Positions 51,090 through 60,025 of a stretch of 64,000 nt of DNA are shown here, one piece after another. Source of the DNA: Hyphomicrobiales bacterium (lineage in GTDB: Bacteria; Pseudomonadota; Alphaproteobacteria; Rhizobiales; Beijerinckiaceae); NCBI GenBank assembly GCA_028869185.1, contig JAGWTA010000004.1:111544-175543 (forward strand), read 5' to 3'. A program made the translations under genes and the position numbers. Position 1 is the first letter of the stretch. Each line of letters opens with the position of its first letter. The notes under the pieces were generated by a model. It was given only the letters and a program-made list of their open reading frames with translations, was not told where the DNA came from and made no database searches.

Positions 51090-52388
51090 ATGGCTGGCGA
51101 GAATTATCATCACGGTCCTGAAATCGTCGAAAGCTTCGTCGGCTCGCAATCCGTCGTGGATGTGAAGGCGGCGACGTGCTTCCTCGAAGGCACGGCGCCG
51201 ATCCAGAACCTCTACGATACGCCCGAGAAGCGCGCGGCCTTCATCAATCAGCCGATCATCATCCGCACGCCGGCCGATGCGGTTGCGGCATTCGGTCCGG
51301 CCTCGGTCGCCGCAGGCTATTCGATCCCCGAAGCGCTTCAGGCCTTCTTCAACAAGGACCAGGCGGGCAAGGGCGTCGGCACAATCGTCGTGAACAACGT
51401 CTTCGATCCTGACCGGCACATAAATGCACAGGGCAAGCCCGATCCGACGCAGGTGACGGCGGCCGATCTCGTCGGCGATTACGACGCCGCTGGCCGCCCG
51501 ACCGGCATGAACGTCGCTTATTCGTGCTTCAACAAGTTCGGATTTTTTCCCCGCCGTATCATCGCGCCGCGCTTCACGGGGTTGCTCGGTTTGCGTCAGA
51601 AAATGCTGACCGTCGCCAACGACGTGAAGGGGCATGCGATCTACGATCTGCCGCCGGGCATGAAGAAGCAGGACGCGCTGACCGCGCGCGGCGTCGGCGG
51701 CGATTTCAACGTGGCGTCGGAGCGCGCTGTGCTCTGCTATCCGCAGGTTCTCGCGCTCGATCCCGTCACCGGTGGTCAGTCGCTCCAGCCCTACAGCCAG
51801 CATTTTGCCGGCGTCTGGAACACGGCGGTCTCGCAGATCGGCCCGAACCGCTCGCCCTCGAACCTCTCCATGCCGGATGTCTCCGGCACGGAAACCGACA
51901 TTTTCTTCATGCCGGGTTCCTACGCCTCCGACACGGACATGCTGAACGAAGTCGGCATTGCGACGACGATGACCTACTACGGCGCCGGCATCAACACGTG
52001 GGGCGCATCGAGCGCGGCCTGGCCGACGGTCAAGAACCAGACAGCGTGGCTGCATGGACGCGCGGTCTGCGACGTGATCGAGGATGCGATCCTGTTCTAT
52101 GCCATGCCCTATATCGACCAGATGGCCTCGCCGTCGATCGTCGACATGGTCGAGGAGCGCGTGCGCGCCTATCTGCATACGAAGGAGCCGGGCGGCGACA
52201 GCTGGCTTTACGGCTCGAATTTCACATTCGACCGCACGCGCAACACGGCCGAGCAGATCGCGAACGAGGGCCGCGTCTATTACAGCTACTCCTTCGCGAT
52301 CATGGGCATCATGCACCGGATCACGATCGAAGCCTCCATCGATCTCACCTTCGTCTCGACGGCCCTCGGGCTCGTCGCGGCTGCTTAA
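51090..52388 (+). CDS. Contractile tail sheath protein
   Basis: 432 residues. The domain order is sheath-like: N-terminal GPEIVESFVGSQSVVDVKAA, a variable insert, and a C-terminal core with VCDVIEDAILFY and SFAIMGIMHRITIEASIDL. Forms the contractile outer tube. RBS AAAGGAGA. Confidence 0.93.
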   Translation: MAGENYHHGPEIVESFVGSQSVVDVKAATCFLEGTAPIQNLYDTPEKRAAFINQPIIIRTPADAVAAFGPASVAAGYSIPEALQAFFNKDQAGKGVGTIVVNNVFDPDRHINAQGKPDPTQVTAADLVGDYDAAGRPTGMNVAYSCFNKFGFFPRRIIAPRFTGLLGLRQKMLTVANDVKGHAIYDLPPGMKKQDALTARGVGGDFNVASERAVLCYPQVLALDPVTGGQSLQPYSQHFAGVWNTAVSQIGPNRSPSNLSMPDVSGTETDIFFMPGSYASDTDMLNEVGIATTMTYYGAGINTWGASSAAWPTVKNQTAWLHGRAVCDVIEDAILFYAMPYIDQMASPSIVDMVEERVRAYLHTKEPGGDSWLYGSNFTFDRTRNTAEQIANEGRVYYSYSFAIMGIMHRITIEASIDLTFVSTALGLVAAA

Positions 52389-52402
52389 AGGAGCGCGCCG
52401 CC

Positions 52403-52918
52403 ATGTCCGTCAAAATCGGCCAATGCACCAACGCCGACGTTTATCTCAACGGCGACAACCTCGTCGGTCGCTTCAAGGATTTCCAGCTGCCCGATCTCGA
52501 ATACAAGGAGGTCACGCACGAGACGCTGGGTCAGATCGCAGTCCTGTCGATGCCTGGGCGGCCGCTGCAGGCGCTGAAGGGCAAGGGCACGATCGATTTC
52601 CTTGATCGCGATCTCTATCCGCAGCTGCTCAATCCGACAGTGACGCTGCCGTTTGCGCTGCATTCCTATGTCGATGTGTTCAACACCGGCGGCGTCGATG
52701 TCGCCAACTCATACCGCATCGTCACCAACGTCACGATGTCCATCCGCAAGGTCGGCGGCAAACCGTTCAAGCTCGGCGATGCTTTCGAGGGCGAATTCGA
52801 ATATGTCGCGCAGCGGTTCACGCAAGGCGTTCCCGGCGCCAAGACGCCGATCGTCGAGGTCGACGTGATCAATCAGGTTCATCGCATCCTCGGCCAGGAC
52901 GTCTGGCCGAAATTCTGA
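52403..52918 (+). CDS. Tail tube protein
   Basis: 171 residues. The FII-type tube pattern (LNGDNLVGRFKDFQLPDLEY, PLQALKGKGTIDFLDRDLYP) fits Mu gpM/P2 FII. Its TGA (52916-52918) is followed directly by the tRNA gene. Strong RBS AAAGGAG. Confidence 0.93.
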   Translation: MSVKIGQCTNADVYLNGDNLVGRFKDFQLPDLEYKEVTHETLGQIAVLSMPGRPLQALKGKGTIDFLDRDLYPQLLNPTVTLPFALHSYVDVFNTGGVDVANSYRIVTNVTMSIRKVGGKPFKLGDAFEGEFEYVAQRFTQGVPGAKTPIVEVDVINQVHRILGQDVWPKF

Positions 52919-52992
52919 CGCGGGGTAGAGCAGTCCGGCAGCTCGTCAGGCTCATAACCTGAAGGTCGCGGGTTCAAATCCCGCCCCCGCTT
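52919..52992 (+). tRNA. Initiator-type tRNA-fMet(CAT), phage-borne
   Basis: Complete cloverleaf. Acceptor 52919-52925/52985-52991 has C1 opposite T72 (mismatch); the D stem GAGC/GCTC includes A11-T24. Anticodon CAT is at 52953-52955 in a TCAGG/CCTGA stem with loop CTCATAA. T stem GCGGG/CCCGC has loop TTCAAAT. C1 mismatch and A11-T24 are initiator signatures. CCA is not encoded (CCG follows). It begins on the base after the tail-tube stop. Confidence 0.9.
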
Positions 52993-53107
52993 CCGCTCGG
53001 GCGCGTTCAGCGAAAAGACGCTGCCTGTTTGCCGGTCGCAAGGCCGGTCCCGTCGCGGGGGATTTGCATTCCCCGCGACACCTTCCCCCTTTCAGGAGCA
53101 AATCGTC

Positions 53108-53524
53108 ATGGACACAGCAACGCAAACGCAGGATCAAACGGCAACCGATATCGCCGCCAACCTTCAGGCCGCCGGCGCAAAAGCCGGAACCGTCAAGGAG
53201 CGCCTCGCCCAATACAAGGCGGACAGCAGCGGCACGGATACGTTTACGCTCGATGAAACCGGCGTCGTCGTCACACTTCCCAAATTCAAGCCTTATTCGG
53301 CGTGGGTGATGGCGCAGCGTCTTGGCGGCAAGGATCAGGAGCGTGTGCAGGAATATTACATCATCGCGCTCTGCCGTTTCGACGACGAGAAGCTGACGGC
53401 GGACGATTACCGCGATCTCATCCCCGCGCCTGACCATTTGCAGATTGTCGGCGCTGTCTTCAGCGGGGCAAAGGACAAGGCCAAAGCCGCCGCCGCGCCG
53501 GCCGGAGACGCCGAGGGAAAGTAA
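53108..53524 (+). CDS. Tail assembly chaperone (Mu gp41-like, G product)
   Basis: 138 residues, small and acidic/helical, between tube and tape measure. Ends with GAG GGA AAG TAA; the heptamer GGGAAAG at 53515-53521 permits -1 slippage into the next frame. Assists tape-measure folding and tail length setting. Confidence 0.85.
   Translation: MDTATQTQDQTATDIAANLQAAGAKAGTVKERLAQYKADSSGTDTFTLDETGVVVTLPKFKPYSAWVMAQRLGGKDQERVQEYYIIALCRFDDEKLTADDYRDLIPAPDHLQIVGAVFSGAKDKAKAAAAPAGDAEGK
53515..53521 (+). promoter_or_regulatory. -1 ribosomal frameshift slippery site GGGAAAG
   Basis: X XXY YYZ heptamer in the proper phase (G GGA AAG) directly before the TAA stop. After slippage the next codons are GTA ATG CCT, joining the 53524-53682 frame. 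Identical to the lambda G-T slippery sequence. Confidence 0.8.
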
Positions 53525-53682
53525 TGCCTGGCCCGCAAGACCATGTGCATATGATCCGGCGTGGCTGGCGCCACGCCGATCTCATGCGCATGGAACTTGA
53601 CGAGGCCGCATTCTGGCTCGGTCAGCAGATCGAATACGACAAGGCCGTCGCGCAAGCGATCAAGGACGCGCAGCGCTCATGA
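53524..53682 (+). CDS. T-part of the tail chaperone (52 aa, frameshift extension)
   Basis: 52 codons in the -1 frame to the gene before. An ATG exists at 53524, but the slippery site suggests it is mainly made as a fused GT-type protein of about 191 residues. Sequence: HMIRRGWRHADLMRMELDEA, then AFWLGQQIEYDKAV. Overlaps the tape measure start by 4 bp. Confidence 0.75.
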   Translation: MPGPQDHVHMIRRGWRHADLMRMELDEAAFWLGQQIEYDKAVAQAIKDAQRS

Positions 53683-56267
53683 CCGACATGAATTTCAAAC
53701 TCGTTCTTGAGCTGGTCGACAAGGCCTCGAGCGCGCTCCAGAAGGTCACGGGCGCACAGGAAAAGCTCAACGCCAACACGAAGGCCGCGAACGCCGCCAA
53801 TCAGAAGACGGCGGTGCAGATCGCGCATGAGATGCGCAAGCAGGCCGAGGCGACACAGAAGGCTGCTGATGCACAAAAAGCGCTGGAGAGCGCGGCCAAG
53901 GCGGCGGGTTCTGCAAGCGCTGATGCGGCCTCCGACGCGGCCCGCGCGACGGAGAAGGCCACGGGCGCATTGCAACGGCTGCGCAGCGCCAGCGCAGCAG
54001 CCGGTCATGCGCTTTCGTCGGCTTTTCACAAGGCGGCGCAGGCTGCAACGTCATCGGGCCACATCATCGCGCGCGCCGGCTCTGTCGCCGGCAAGGGGTT
54101 CGCCCAGGGCGTCAGCCACGCGATCAAGCAGGAAATGCCGAATATCCTGCGCCATATCTGGGGCGGAATGACGGGCGGGCCAATGGCGCTGATGTCGAGC
54201 CCGCGCGGGCAGGCCTTCCGCGCACGGGCTCGACAGGCGTTGTCGACGGGCGTGACGCAGGGCTCGGCGCTGGCGCGCGCGGCCGGCGCCATGGCCTATT
54301 CGAACGTGCAGGGCGCGATCCATCTGGACGAACAATTGCGGCCCGACATGGGCGTAGAGGGCGCCCGGCGCATGCGCGCGGCGGCGGATCGCTATCTTCT
54401 GGCGTCGCCGTTCAGCCGCGACGATATCCGGTCGACATTGCCGGCCGCCGCGCGGATGCAGCTCATGCCGGGCTCGCGCGAATGGAATGCGCTGATGGAC
54501 GCGGCGGCGGCGACGAAACAGACGCCGGCGCAGGCGATCGAAGCATGGGAGGCGGCGAAGAAGGGCGACTATTCCGGCATGGAAGCCTTCGGCATCAAGG
54601 CTAAGACCGACGACAACGATAAGGCGCGCTCGCTCATGTATAACGCCAATGGCGCGGCACAGAATGTCGCGGTCAATGGCGACGCCCAGGGTGCGATCAT
54701 CGACGCGCTGGAAGCGCGGTTCAAGGGCGCAGGCGATCGCTCCAGCATGACGATCGACGGCGCAATCATGCGCGGCAAGAATGCATGGGACGCATTCATC
54801 GGCCGGGTGATGGACAGCGGGCCGTATGATTTTGTGCTTGGCAAGCTGAACGAGATTTTCGATGAGCTGAAAAAGGCGACCGGCGCAACGGAGGGCGGGC
54901 TCGCGGAAAATATCGGGAAGCAACTGACTGAAGTTTTGAAGGGTGGCTATGATCTCGCTCGCGATATCACTGTTGCGCTCAAAGCTTTAAAGGACGTGCT
55001 GGAACCGGTCGCACAAGCAGTTGGTGGCTGGAAAATCGCTTTTGAAGGATTGATTGCGCTCCGCGTCCTAGGGTGGATGCAGGCCATTTTGGCGCCACTG
55101 TCATTTCTAACGACAGCCTTCACAATCAACACAGCCGCGATTAGCGCGGCGACCGCCGCTGCGTGGCGATATGCCGCCGCGCTCGCTGCAAACCCAGTGA
55201 CATGGATCGTTGCAGGCCTTCTCGCTCTCGCAGCGGCCGTCTATCTCGTCTACAAAAACTGGGACACGATCGGGCCGGCGATCGCACGCGCGTGGGAGGC
55301 GATCAAGGCCGCTGTCAGCGCCGGAATTTCCGCCGTCGGCGCCATGATTTCGGCCGCATGGGACGGCGTCACAGGCGCGATCTCGGCCGCGTGGACCGCG
55401 ATCAAGACCGCAGTCTCGACCGGAATTTCCGCCGTCGTCGACGTCATCGCAGGCTTTGGCGGCAAAGCCCTGGCCGCCATCAAGGCGGCGTTTGAGCCTG
55501 TCGTCGGCTGGTTCGATAGCGCCGTCGGTAAAATCAAAGACATCTGGAAGGGTGTTTCCGATCTGGCGGGCAAGGCCGCCTCCTATATCGGTATTGGCTC
55601 GGATGATCCAAACGCGAAACTGATTTCTGACGCGGGGCGCGCCTCGGAGGCCACCGCGTTGCTGAACGACCTGCAAACGAAGATGGCCGAGGTGCGCAAT
55701 GCCGTCGCCAATTTCGACGTCGCCGGGCCGCTGACCGCAGCGATCGGCGCGGCGCGCGTGTCGATCGCCAGCATCTCCTTCTACAACGAAGGCGTTGCAA
55801 TGATGAAGACGCTTGCGGACGGTATTGCCGCCGGCGCAGCTCATGCGGTTTCCGCCGTGGCGCGCGTGACGCAGCAGATGCGCGATTATCTGCCGCATTC
55901 GCCTGCCAAAGTCGGTCCGCTCTCGGATCTCGACGAAGTTCGGTTTTCCGAGACGCTCGCGACAGCGATCCGGCCGGAGCCGGCGATCGCCGCCGTCCGC
56001 GCGGTGGCGGCCGGCATGGCTGGCGCCATGTCGCCGCGCATCGGTGTATTGGCGGCGCAGGCCGAAGGCGGCGGCGGCCTTGTCGCTGGCGGCGCAGGCG
56101 CGCCGGCCGGGGGCGCGACGCATCTCAATTTTGCGCCCGTCATCCACGCGGCTGGCGGCGACGCTCGTTCGATCATCGAGCACCTGCGACCGCTCGCCTA
56201 CGAACTGGCGCAGATGGTGGCGCGCGAGCAGCGTCAGAGCGCACGGCTCAATTTTCAGGAGGCGTAA
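53679..56267 (+). CDS. Tail tape measure protein
   Basis: 862 residues, the longest tail gene. Begins with a long Ala/Lys coiled coil (about 15-120); hydrophobic helices at about 445-490 and 495-525 form the membrane-active part; the C-terminus includes QQMRDYLPHSPAKVGPLSDL, a common tape-measure segment. Length sets the tail length. Confidence 0.92.
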   Translation: MTDMNFKLVLELVDKASSALQKVTGAQEKLNANTKAANAANQKTAVQIAHEMRKQAEATQKAADAQKALESAAKAAGSASADAASDAARATEKATGALQRLRSASAAAGHALSSAFHKAAQAATSSGHIIARAGSVAGKGFAQGVSHAIKQEMPNILRHIWGGMTGGPMALMSSPRGQAFRARARQALSTGVTQGSALARAAGAMAYSNVQGAIHLDEQLRPDMGVEGARRMRAAADRYLLASPFSRDDIRSTLPAAARMQLMPGSREWNALMDAAAATKQTPAQAIEAWEAAKKGDYSGMEAFGIKAKTDDNDKARSLMYNANGAAQNVAVNGDAQGAIIDALEARFKGAGDRSSMTIDGAIMRGKNAWDAFIGRVMDSGPYDFVLGKLNEIFDELKKATGATEGGLAENIGKQLTEVLKGGYDLARDITVALKALKDVLEPVAQAVGGWKIAFEGLIALRVLGWMQAILAPLSFLTTAFTINTAAISAATAAAWRYAAALAANPVTWIVAGLLALAAAVYLVYKNWDTIGPAIARAWEAIKAAVSAGISAVGAMISAAWDGVTGAISAAWTAIKTAVSTGISAVVDVIAGFGGKALAAIKAAFEPVVGWFDSAVGKIKDIWKGVSDLAGKAASYIGIGSDDPNAKLISDAGRASEATALLNDLQTKMAEVRNAVANFDVAGPLTAAIGAARVSIASISFYNEGVAMMKTLADGIAAGAAHAVSAVARVTQQMRDYLPHSPAKVGPLSDLDEVRFSETLATAIRPEPAIAAVRAVAAGMAGAMSPRIGVLAAQAEGGGGLVAGGAGAPAGGATHLNFAPVIHAAGGDARSIIEHLRPLAYELAQMVAREQRQSARLNFQEA

Positions 56268-56744
56268 ATGTTCGCGTGGCTTGGCTCTATCCAGATCGGC
56301 ATTTCATCCTTCACCGGGCCAACCGGCGCCGACGAGAAAACGAAATCCACCTTCGCCCGGCTGGCTGTCGCCTCGGGCAAACCCGTTGTTCAGGACATCG
56401 GCGACGAACTGGCCGTGAAGAAGCTGACGTTCTTTTTCGACGACAGTTTCTGCACGCCGAAGGACGAAATCGCCAAACTCGAACAGGCGCGCACCAGTCG
56501 CGCAGCGATGCCCTTCGCCTATGGCGATGGAACCTATACTGGCGCGCATTATGTCGTCGAGGAAATCGACGTGAAGATCAAGAAAACATCGCCCTCGGGA
56601 ACGCTGTTGCGGATCGAGGCCGATCTGCAACTACTCGAAATCCCGACGCCCGATCTTGCGGCTATGAATGCGGCGCTGGCGCGTCAGAGCGCGCAGGCGC
56701 TGTCTACAAACATCAGTCTTAACGTGCTGGCGCAGACGGGATGA
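56268..56744 (+). CDS. Tail protein, P2 gpU-like
   Basis: 158 residues; starts MFAWLGSIQIGISSFTGPTG right after the tape measure stop. P2-gpU layout with C-terminal helix (LAAMNAALARQSAQAL). Completes the tail tube end. Confidence 0.82.
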   Translation: MFAWLGSIQIGISSFTGPTGADEKTKSTFARLAVASGKPVVQDIGDELAVKKLTFFFDDSFCTPKDEIAKLEQARTSRAAMPFAYGDGTYTGAHYVVEEIDVKIKKTSPSGTLLRIEADLQLLEIPTPDLAAMNAALARQSAQALSTNISLNVLAQTG

Positions 56745-56977
56745 CCACCTTCGTTTCCTATACGACGAAGCCCGGAGACCGCTGGGATTTGATCGCCTAT
56801 CGCATGTATGGCGACGCCACGCGCTACGGTCCGATCGTTGACGCAAACCGTGCATTTTACGTGCGCGATCCGCTCGTCTCCATTCTCGCCGTTCTCCCGC
56901 CGGGTCTGACGCTGAAAATTCCCGTGCTCGATCCGCCGGCCGCCGCGAACGGCCCGCCGTGGAGGGCGCAGCCATGA
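56741..56977 (+). CDS. Tail protein X, LysM-like (P2 gpX)
   Basis: 78 residues with a LysM-type core (YTTKPGDRWDLIAYRMYGDA, then DANRAF, then LPPGLTLKIP). Order U-X-D is as in P2. May bind peptidoglycan or the hub. Confidence 0.88.
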   Translation: MTTFVSYTTKPGDRWDLIAYRMYGDATRYGPIVDANRAFYVRDPLVSILAVLPPGLTLKIPVLDPPAAANGPPWRAQP

Positions 56978-57978
56978 TCGACGGGCAAAAGCCGATCGCC
57001 CGGCTCATCTACCAGGGCAAGGACATATGGGGCGCCATCGAGGCCGACGTGATCTCGTTGACCTTCACCGACAATCTCGAAGCCAAAGCGGACGAAATCC
57101 AGCTCGAACTGAAGAACGAAAGTGGCAAGTGGCTCGACGCGTGGTTCCCGGAGCTGAACGACAAGCTGCAAGGGTTTCTCGGCTATCGCGGCGGCAAGAT
57201 GCTCGATATGGGCACATTCTTTCTCGATCAGCCGAACGCCCATGGATCGCGGCAGGGCGATCTCTTCACGCTGCGCGGGCAATCGAAGCCGGTCGATAAA
57301 TCGCTGAAGACGAAGAAGACGACGCCTTACGAAAACCAGTCGCACAAACAGGTCGCGCAAAAGGTCTTGTCGGACGCCGGATTGAATATGATTGGCGAGC
57401 CTCCACAGCTTTCCTTTGCGCGCATCACACAGCGGCGCGAGTTCGATCTGGAGTTTCTGGCGCGCATGGCGTCGGACTACGGTTGCTTTTTTGCAATCAA
57501 AGGCGGCAACGCGATCTACGCCAATCGCGATGATCTGATCGCACAATCGCCGGTCCGGCAGATCGTCAAAGGCTCGCGCGACATCATGACCTACAGCCTG
57601 AAACACGAAGCCGACAAGACCTATTCAAAGGCGAAAGCATCCTACTTCGACGGAAACGCCAAGAAGAATATCGAGGTGGAAGTCGAAGACAAGGAGATCA
57701 AGACCGGCGACAAGCTCCGCGTCGATGATCGCGTCGAAAGCGAAGGCCACGCGCGCAAGCTGGCGGCTTCGAAGCTCCAGAAGTCGAACATGAACGCGTG
57801 GACCGGCAGTTTCGAACTGGTTGGCGATCCATCCTGTCAGGCCGGGCAGACGGTTTCCCTGTCGGGTTTTGGTCGATGGGACCGCAAATACATCATCAAG
57901 TCTGCGCGGCATCATTTGGCGCGCGGCGGCTATTCGACGGCGATAGAGGTGGCGGATGCGCGGAAATCAGCAGCATAG
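56974..57978 (+). CDS. Baseplate hub protein, P2 gpD-like
   Basis: 334 residues. Hub domain with FDLEFLARMASDYGCFFAIK near 160 and the C-terminal RKLAASKLQKSNMNAWTGSF block, as in P2 gpD/Mu gp44. Overlaps gpV by 23 bp. Confidence 0.88.
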   Translation: MIDGQKPIARLIYQGKDIWGAIEADVISLTFTDNLEAKADEIQLELKNESGKWLDAWFPELNDKLQGFLGYRGGKMLDMGTFFLDQPNAHGSRQGDLFTLRGQSKPVDKSLKTKKTTPYENQSHKQVAQKVLSDAGLNMIGEPPQLSFARITQRREFDLEFLARMASDYGCFFAIKGGNAIYANRDDLIAQSPVRQIVKGSRDIMTYSLKHEADKTYSKAKASYFDGNAKKNIEVEVEDKEIKTGDKLRVDDRVESEGHARKLAASKLQKSNMNAWTGSFELVGDPSCQAGQTVSLSGFGRWDRKYIIKSARHHLARGGYSTAIEVADARKSAA

Positions 57979-58432
57979 CGCCCAGTTCAAAAGCGGTCTT
58001 GTAACGCTGCTCGACCCGAAGAAGCGGCGCGTGCGCGTCCGGTTCGAGGACGAGGATGGCGTGCAAAGCTTCTGGCTGCGCTGCATCTCGCGCGGCTCGC
58101 TTGGGATGAGGCAGACGCACATGCCAGCCGTCGGGGAGCAGGTCGCCTGTCTCATCGACTGGCGCGGCGAGGATGGCGTGATCATCGGCTCCGTTTATTC
58201 CGACGCCGATGCGTCGCCGACGACGGCGGCCGAGGTCGATCACGTCACCTATTCGGACGGGACCGTGCATGAGCATGATCCCGTCGCACGCGTCAATCGA
58301 CAGCTCATGCCAGGGGGCACCAAGGTTCTGGGCGTCGGCGGGGGACGGTTGATGTTCAAGGACGGGGCCATCGTTTCGTCCGTGCCGATTGTGTTGGGCC
58401 AAGTGCCCGATCCGCCGACGAGGGCGGGATGA
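57956..58432 (+). CDS. Baseplate assembly protein V (spike)
   Basis: 158 residues: OB-fold (KSGLVTLLDPKKRRVRVRFE, then LPW-like FWLRCI, then GEQVACLI...GVIIGSVYSD) and a C-terminal beta-helix-like segment. The membrane-piercing spike of the contractile tail. Confidence 0.9.
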   Translation: MRGNQQHSAQFKSGLVTLLDPKKRRVRVRFEDEDGVQSFWLRCISRGSLGMRQTHMPAVGEQVACLIDWRGEDGVIIGSVYSDADASPTTAAEVDHVTYSDGTVHEHDPVARVNRQLMPGGTKVLGVGGGRLMFKDGAIVSSVPIVLGQVPDPPTRAG

Positions 58433-58500
58433 TCGCGCGCGCACGAGAAGAAGCGCACGGGAACGGTTCCCGTGAAAACGGCAAGCGGCAAGAGGGATAG
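58429..58500 (+). CDS. Possible 23-aa peptide
   Basis: ATGA overlap with gpV and stop at 58500. It spans the dyad at 58456-58474, so it may be only a leader or a chance frame. The product is basic and Arg/Glu-rich. Confidence 0.25.
   Translation: MIARAREEAHGNGSRENGKRQEG
58456..58474. promoter_or_regulatory. Late dyad 3: CACGGGAAC-G-GTTCCCGTG before gpW
   Basis: 9-1-9 perfect inverted repeat 32 bp before the gpW start. Its core is the same as at 36795 and 46847. Position is near that of Mu PP. Confidence 0.65.
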
Positions 58501-58506
58501 TCGCCC

Positions 58507-58884
58507 ATGCTCGACTGGACCACGATTGGCTATCTGCATTGGCAGCCGGCGTTCGGCGCGCTCGGCGACGTTGTCGTCGGCCATGCTGATGTCGAACAAT
58601 CTATTCGCGCGATCATACGAACCGAAAAGGGCACAGTGCCGCTTGAGCCGGAAAAATGCTGCCGCCTCATGCCGTGGGTCGATCAACCCGAAGCGATCGC
58701 CAAGCCAAACCTGATCCGCGAATTGTGGGACGCCATCGCCACCTACGAGCCCCGCGTCGTGTTGCAGTCGATCGGTGCGACATGGATCGCGGACGGACAC
58801 TGGCTGTTTTCGATTGCTCTGCATCTGGCGGCCGACGTCGAAAAGAAGATCGTCAGAATTGAGGTGCCTTATGGCGCGTTCTGA
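58507..58884 (+). CDS. Baseplate wedge protein, gpW/gp25-like
   Basis: 125 residues with the gp25 pattern: DVEQSIRAIIRTEKGTVPLE, then LIRELWDAIATYEPRV, then IRIEVPY. Part of the contractile baseplate wedge. Overlaps gpJ by 14 bp. Confidence 0.9.
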   Translation: MLDWTTIGYLHWQPAFGALGDVVVGHADVEQSIRAIIRTEKGTVPLEPEKCCRLMPWVDQPEAIAKPNLIRELWDAIATYEPRVVLQSIGATWIADGHWLFSIALHLAADVEKKIVRIEVPYGAF

Positions 58885-60025
58885 CGCTGCTGGCCCCTAT
58901 AATCTCGACGCGCTGCGCGCCATCGCGGCGCCGGAACTCTTTCAGCGCGATCCCGGAGCGCTCAAAGACCAGCTCGTCACATGGTTTGAGGCGACGACGC
59001 AGCGAAAGCTCTATCCCATGCAGGTCGAGATGCTGCTGATCGACATGGTCGCCTATCTCTGGTCACTCTCGAACACTGATGCTCAATTCGCGCATGTCCA
59101 GCGCTATGCGACGCTCGCGGACATGCCGTGGTTGCAGCATCTCGGCGCACAGCCCGGCGTAGAGACGCCGCCGCTCCCGGCTGCCGCCGCCGTAACGGCG
59201 CTGACATTCACAATGGCCGCGCCCGCCGCCGTCGATACGATCATCCCGGCCGGGACGCGCGCGAGCGCGGGTTCCGACGCGACGATCTTTGTGACAAACG
59301 CCGGCCTGGTCATCGCCGCCGGCGCGATGCAAGGATCGGTTGCCGCGACGGCACAGACTGCGGGCGCCGGCGCGAACGGATTGAAGGCCGGCATGGTGAG
59401 CGCCTTGCTCGATCCCGTCGCCGGCGTCGCCACCGTCTCGAACGCCTCCGTCACCGGCGGCGGCGCCGACGCCGAGACGCCCGACGCCTATCGCCTCCGG
59501 CTCTGCAACGCGCTCGAAAAGACCGCCATCGCCGGTCAACGCATGGGCTATGTCGAACATGCGATGGCGGTTTCGGCAGCCATCATCGATTGTGCTGCGA
59601 TCCGACCGCAGCCCTGCTTCATCGATCTTTATCCACTGACTGAAAACGGCGCGGCGACGCCCGCGCTTCGCGACGCCATCAAGGCGCAGATCGATGCGCT
59701 GCAGGAAAACGAACTGTTGCCGATGGGCGACCTTGTCACCGTGCGCGCGGTCGAGGATGTGCGGCGGCCCTTGCAGATGCAGATCGTGATTGCGACGGCC
59801 GATGCGCAGATCGCGGCTGCCGCGCGCGCGGCCGCCGCCGCCGTTGTCGAGCCGTGGGGCCAACAGCTCGGGCCGCGTATCGTGCCGGAGGCCGTGCGTG
59901 AGGCCGTCATGTCGATTTCTGGCGTAGTGAACGTGGAAACGCCGGGTTTTGCCTTCGAACAGCTCACACCCTCGCAGCGCGCCGTCGTCGACGTCTATCC
60001 GCCAATCGTGACGGTGGCGATATGA
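58871..60025 (+). CDS. Baseplate protein J
   Basis: 384 residues; typical J organisation with GANGLKAGMVSALLDPVAGV (about 172) and ETPDAYRLRLCNALEK (about 204). Wedge component together with W and I. Start ATG 58871. Confidence 0.92.
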   Translation: MARSDAAGPYNLDALRAIAAPELFQRDPGALKDQLVTWFEATTQRKLYPMQVEMLLIDMVAYLWSLSNTDAQFAHVQRYATLADMPWLQHLGAQPGVETPPLPAAAAVTALTFTMAAPAAVDTIIPAGTRASAGSDATIFVTNAGLVIAAGAMQGSVAATAQTAGAGANGLKAGMVSALLDPVAGVATVSNASVTGGGADAETPDAYRLRLCNALEKTAIAGQRMGYVEHAMAVSAAIIDCAAIRPQPCFIDLYPLTENGAATPALRDAIKAQIDALQENELLPMGDLVTVRAVEDVRRPLQMQIVIATADAQIAAAARAAAAAVVEPWGQQLGPRIVPEAVREAVMSISGVVNVETPGFAFEQLTPSQRAVVDVYPPIVTVAI

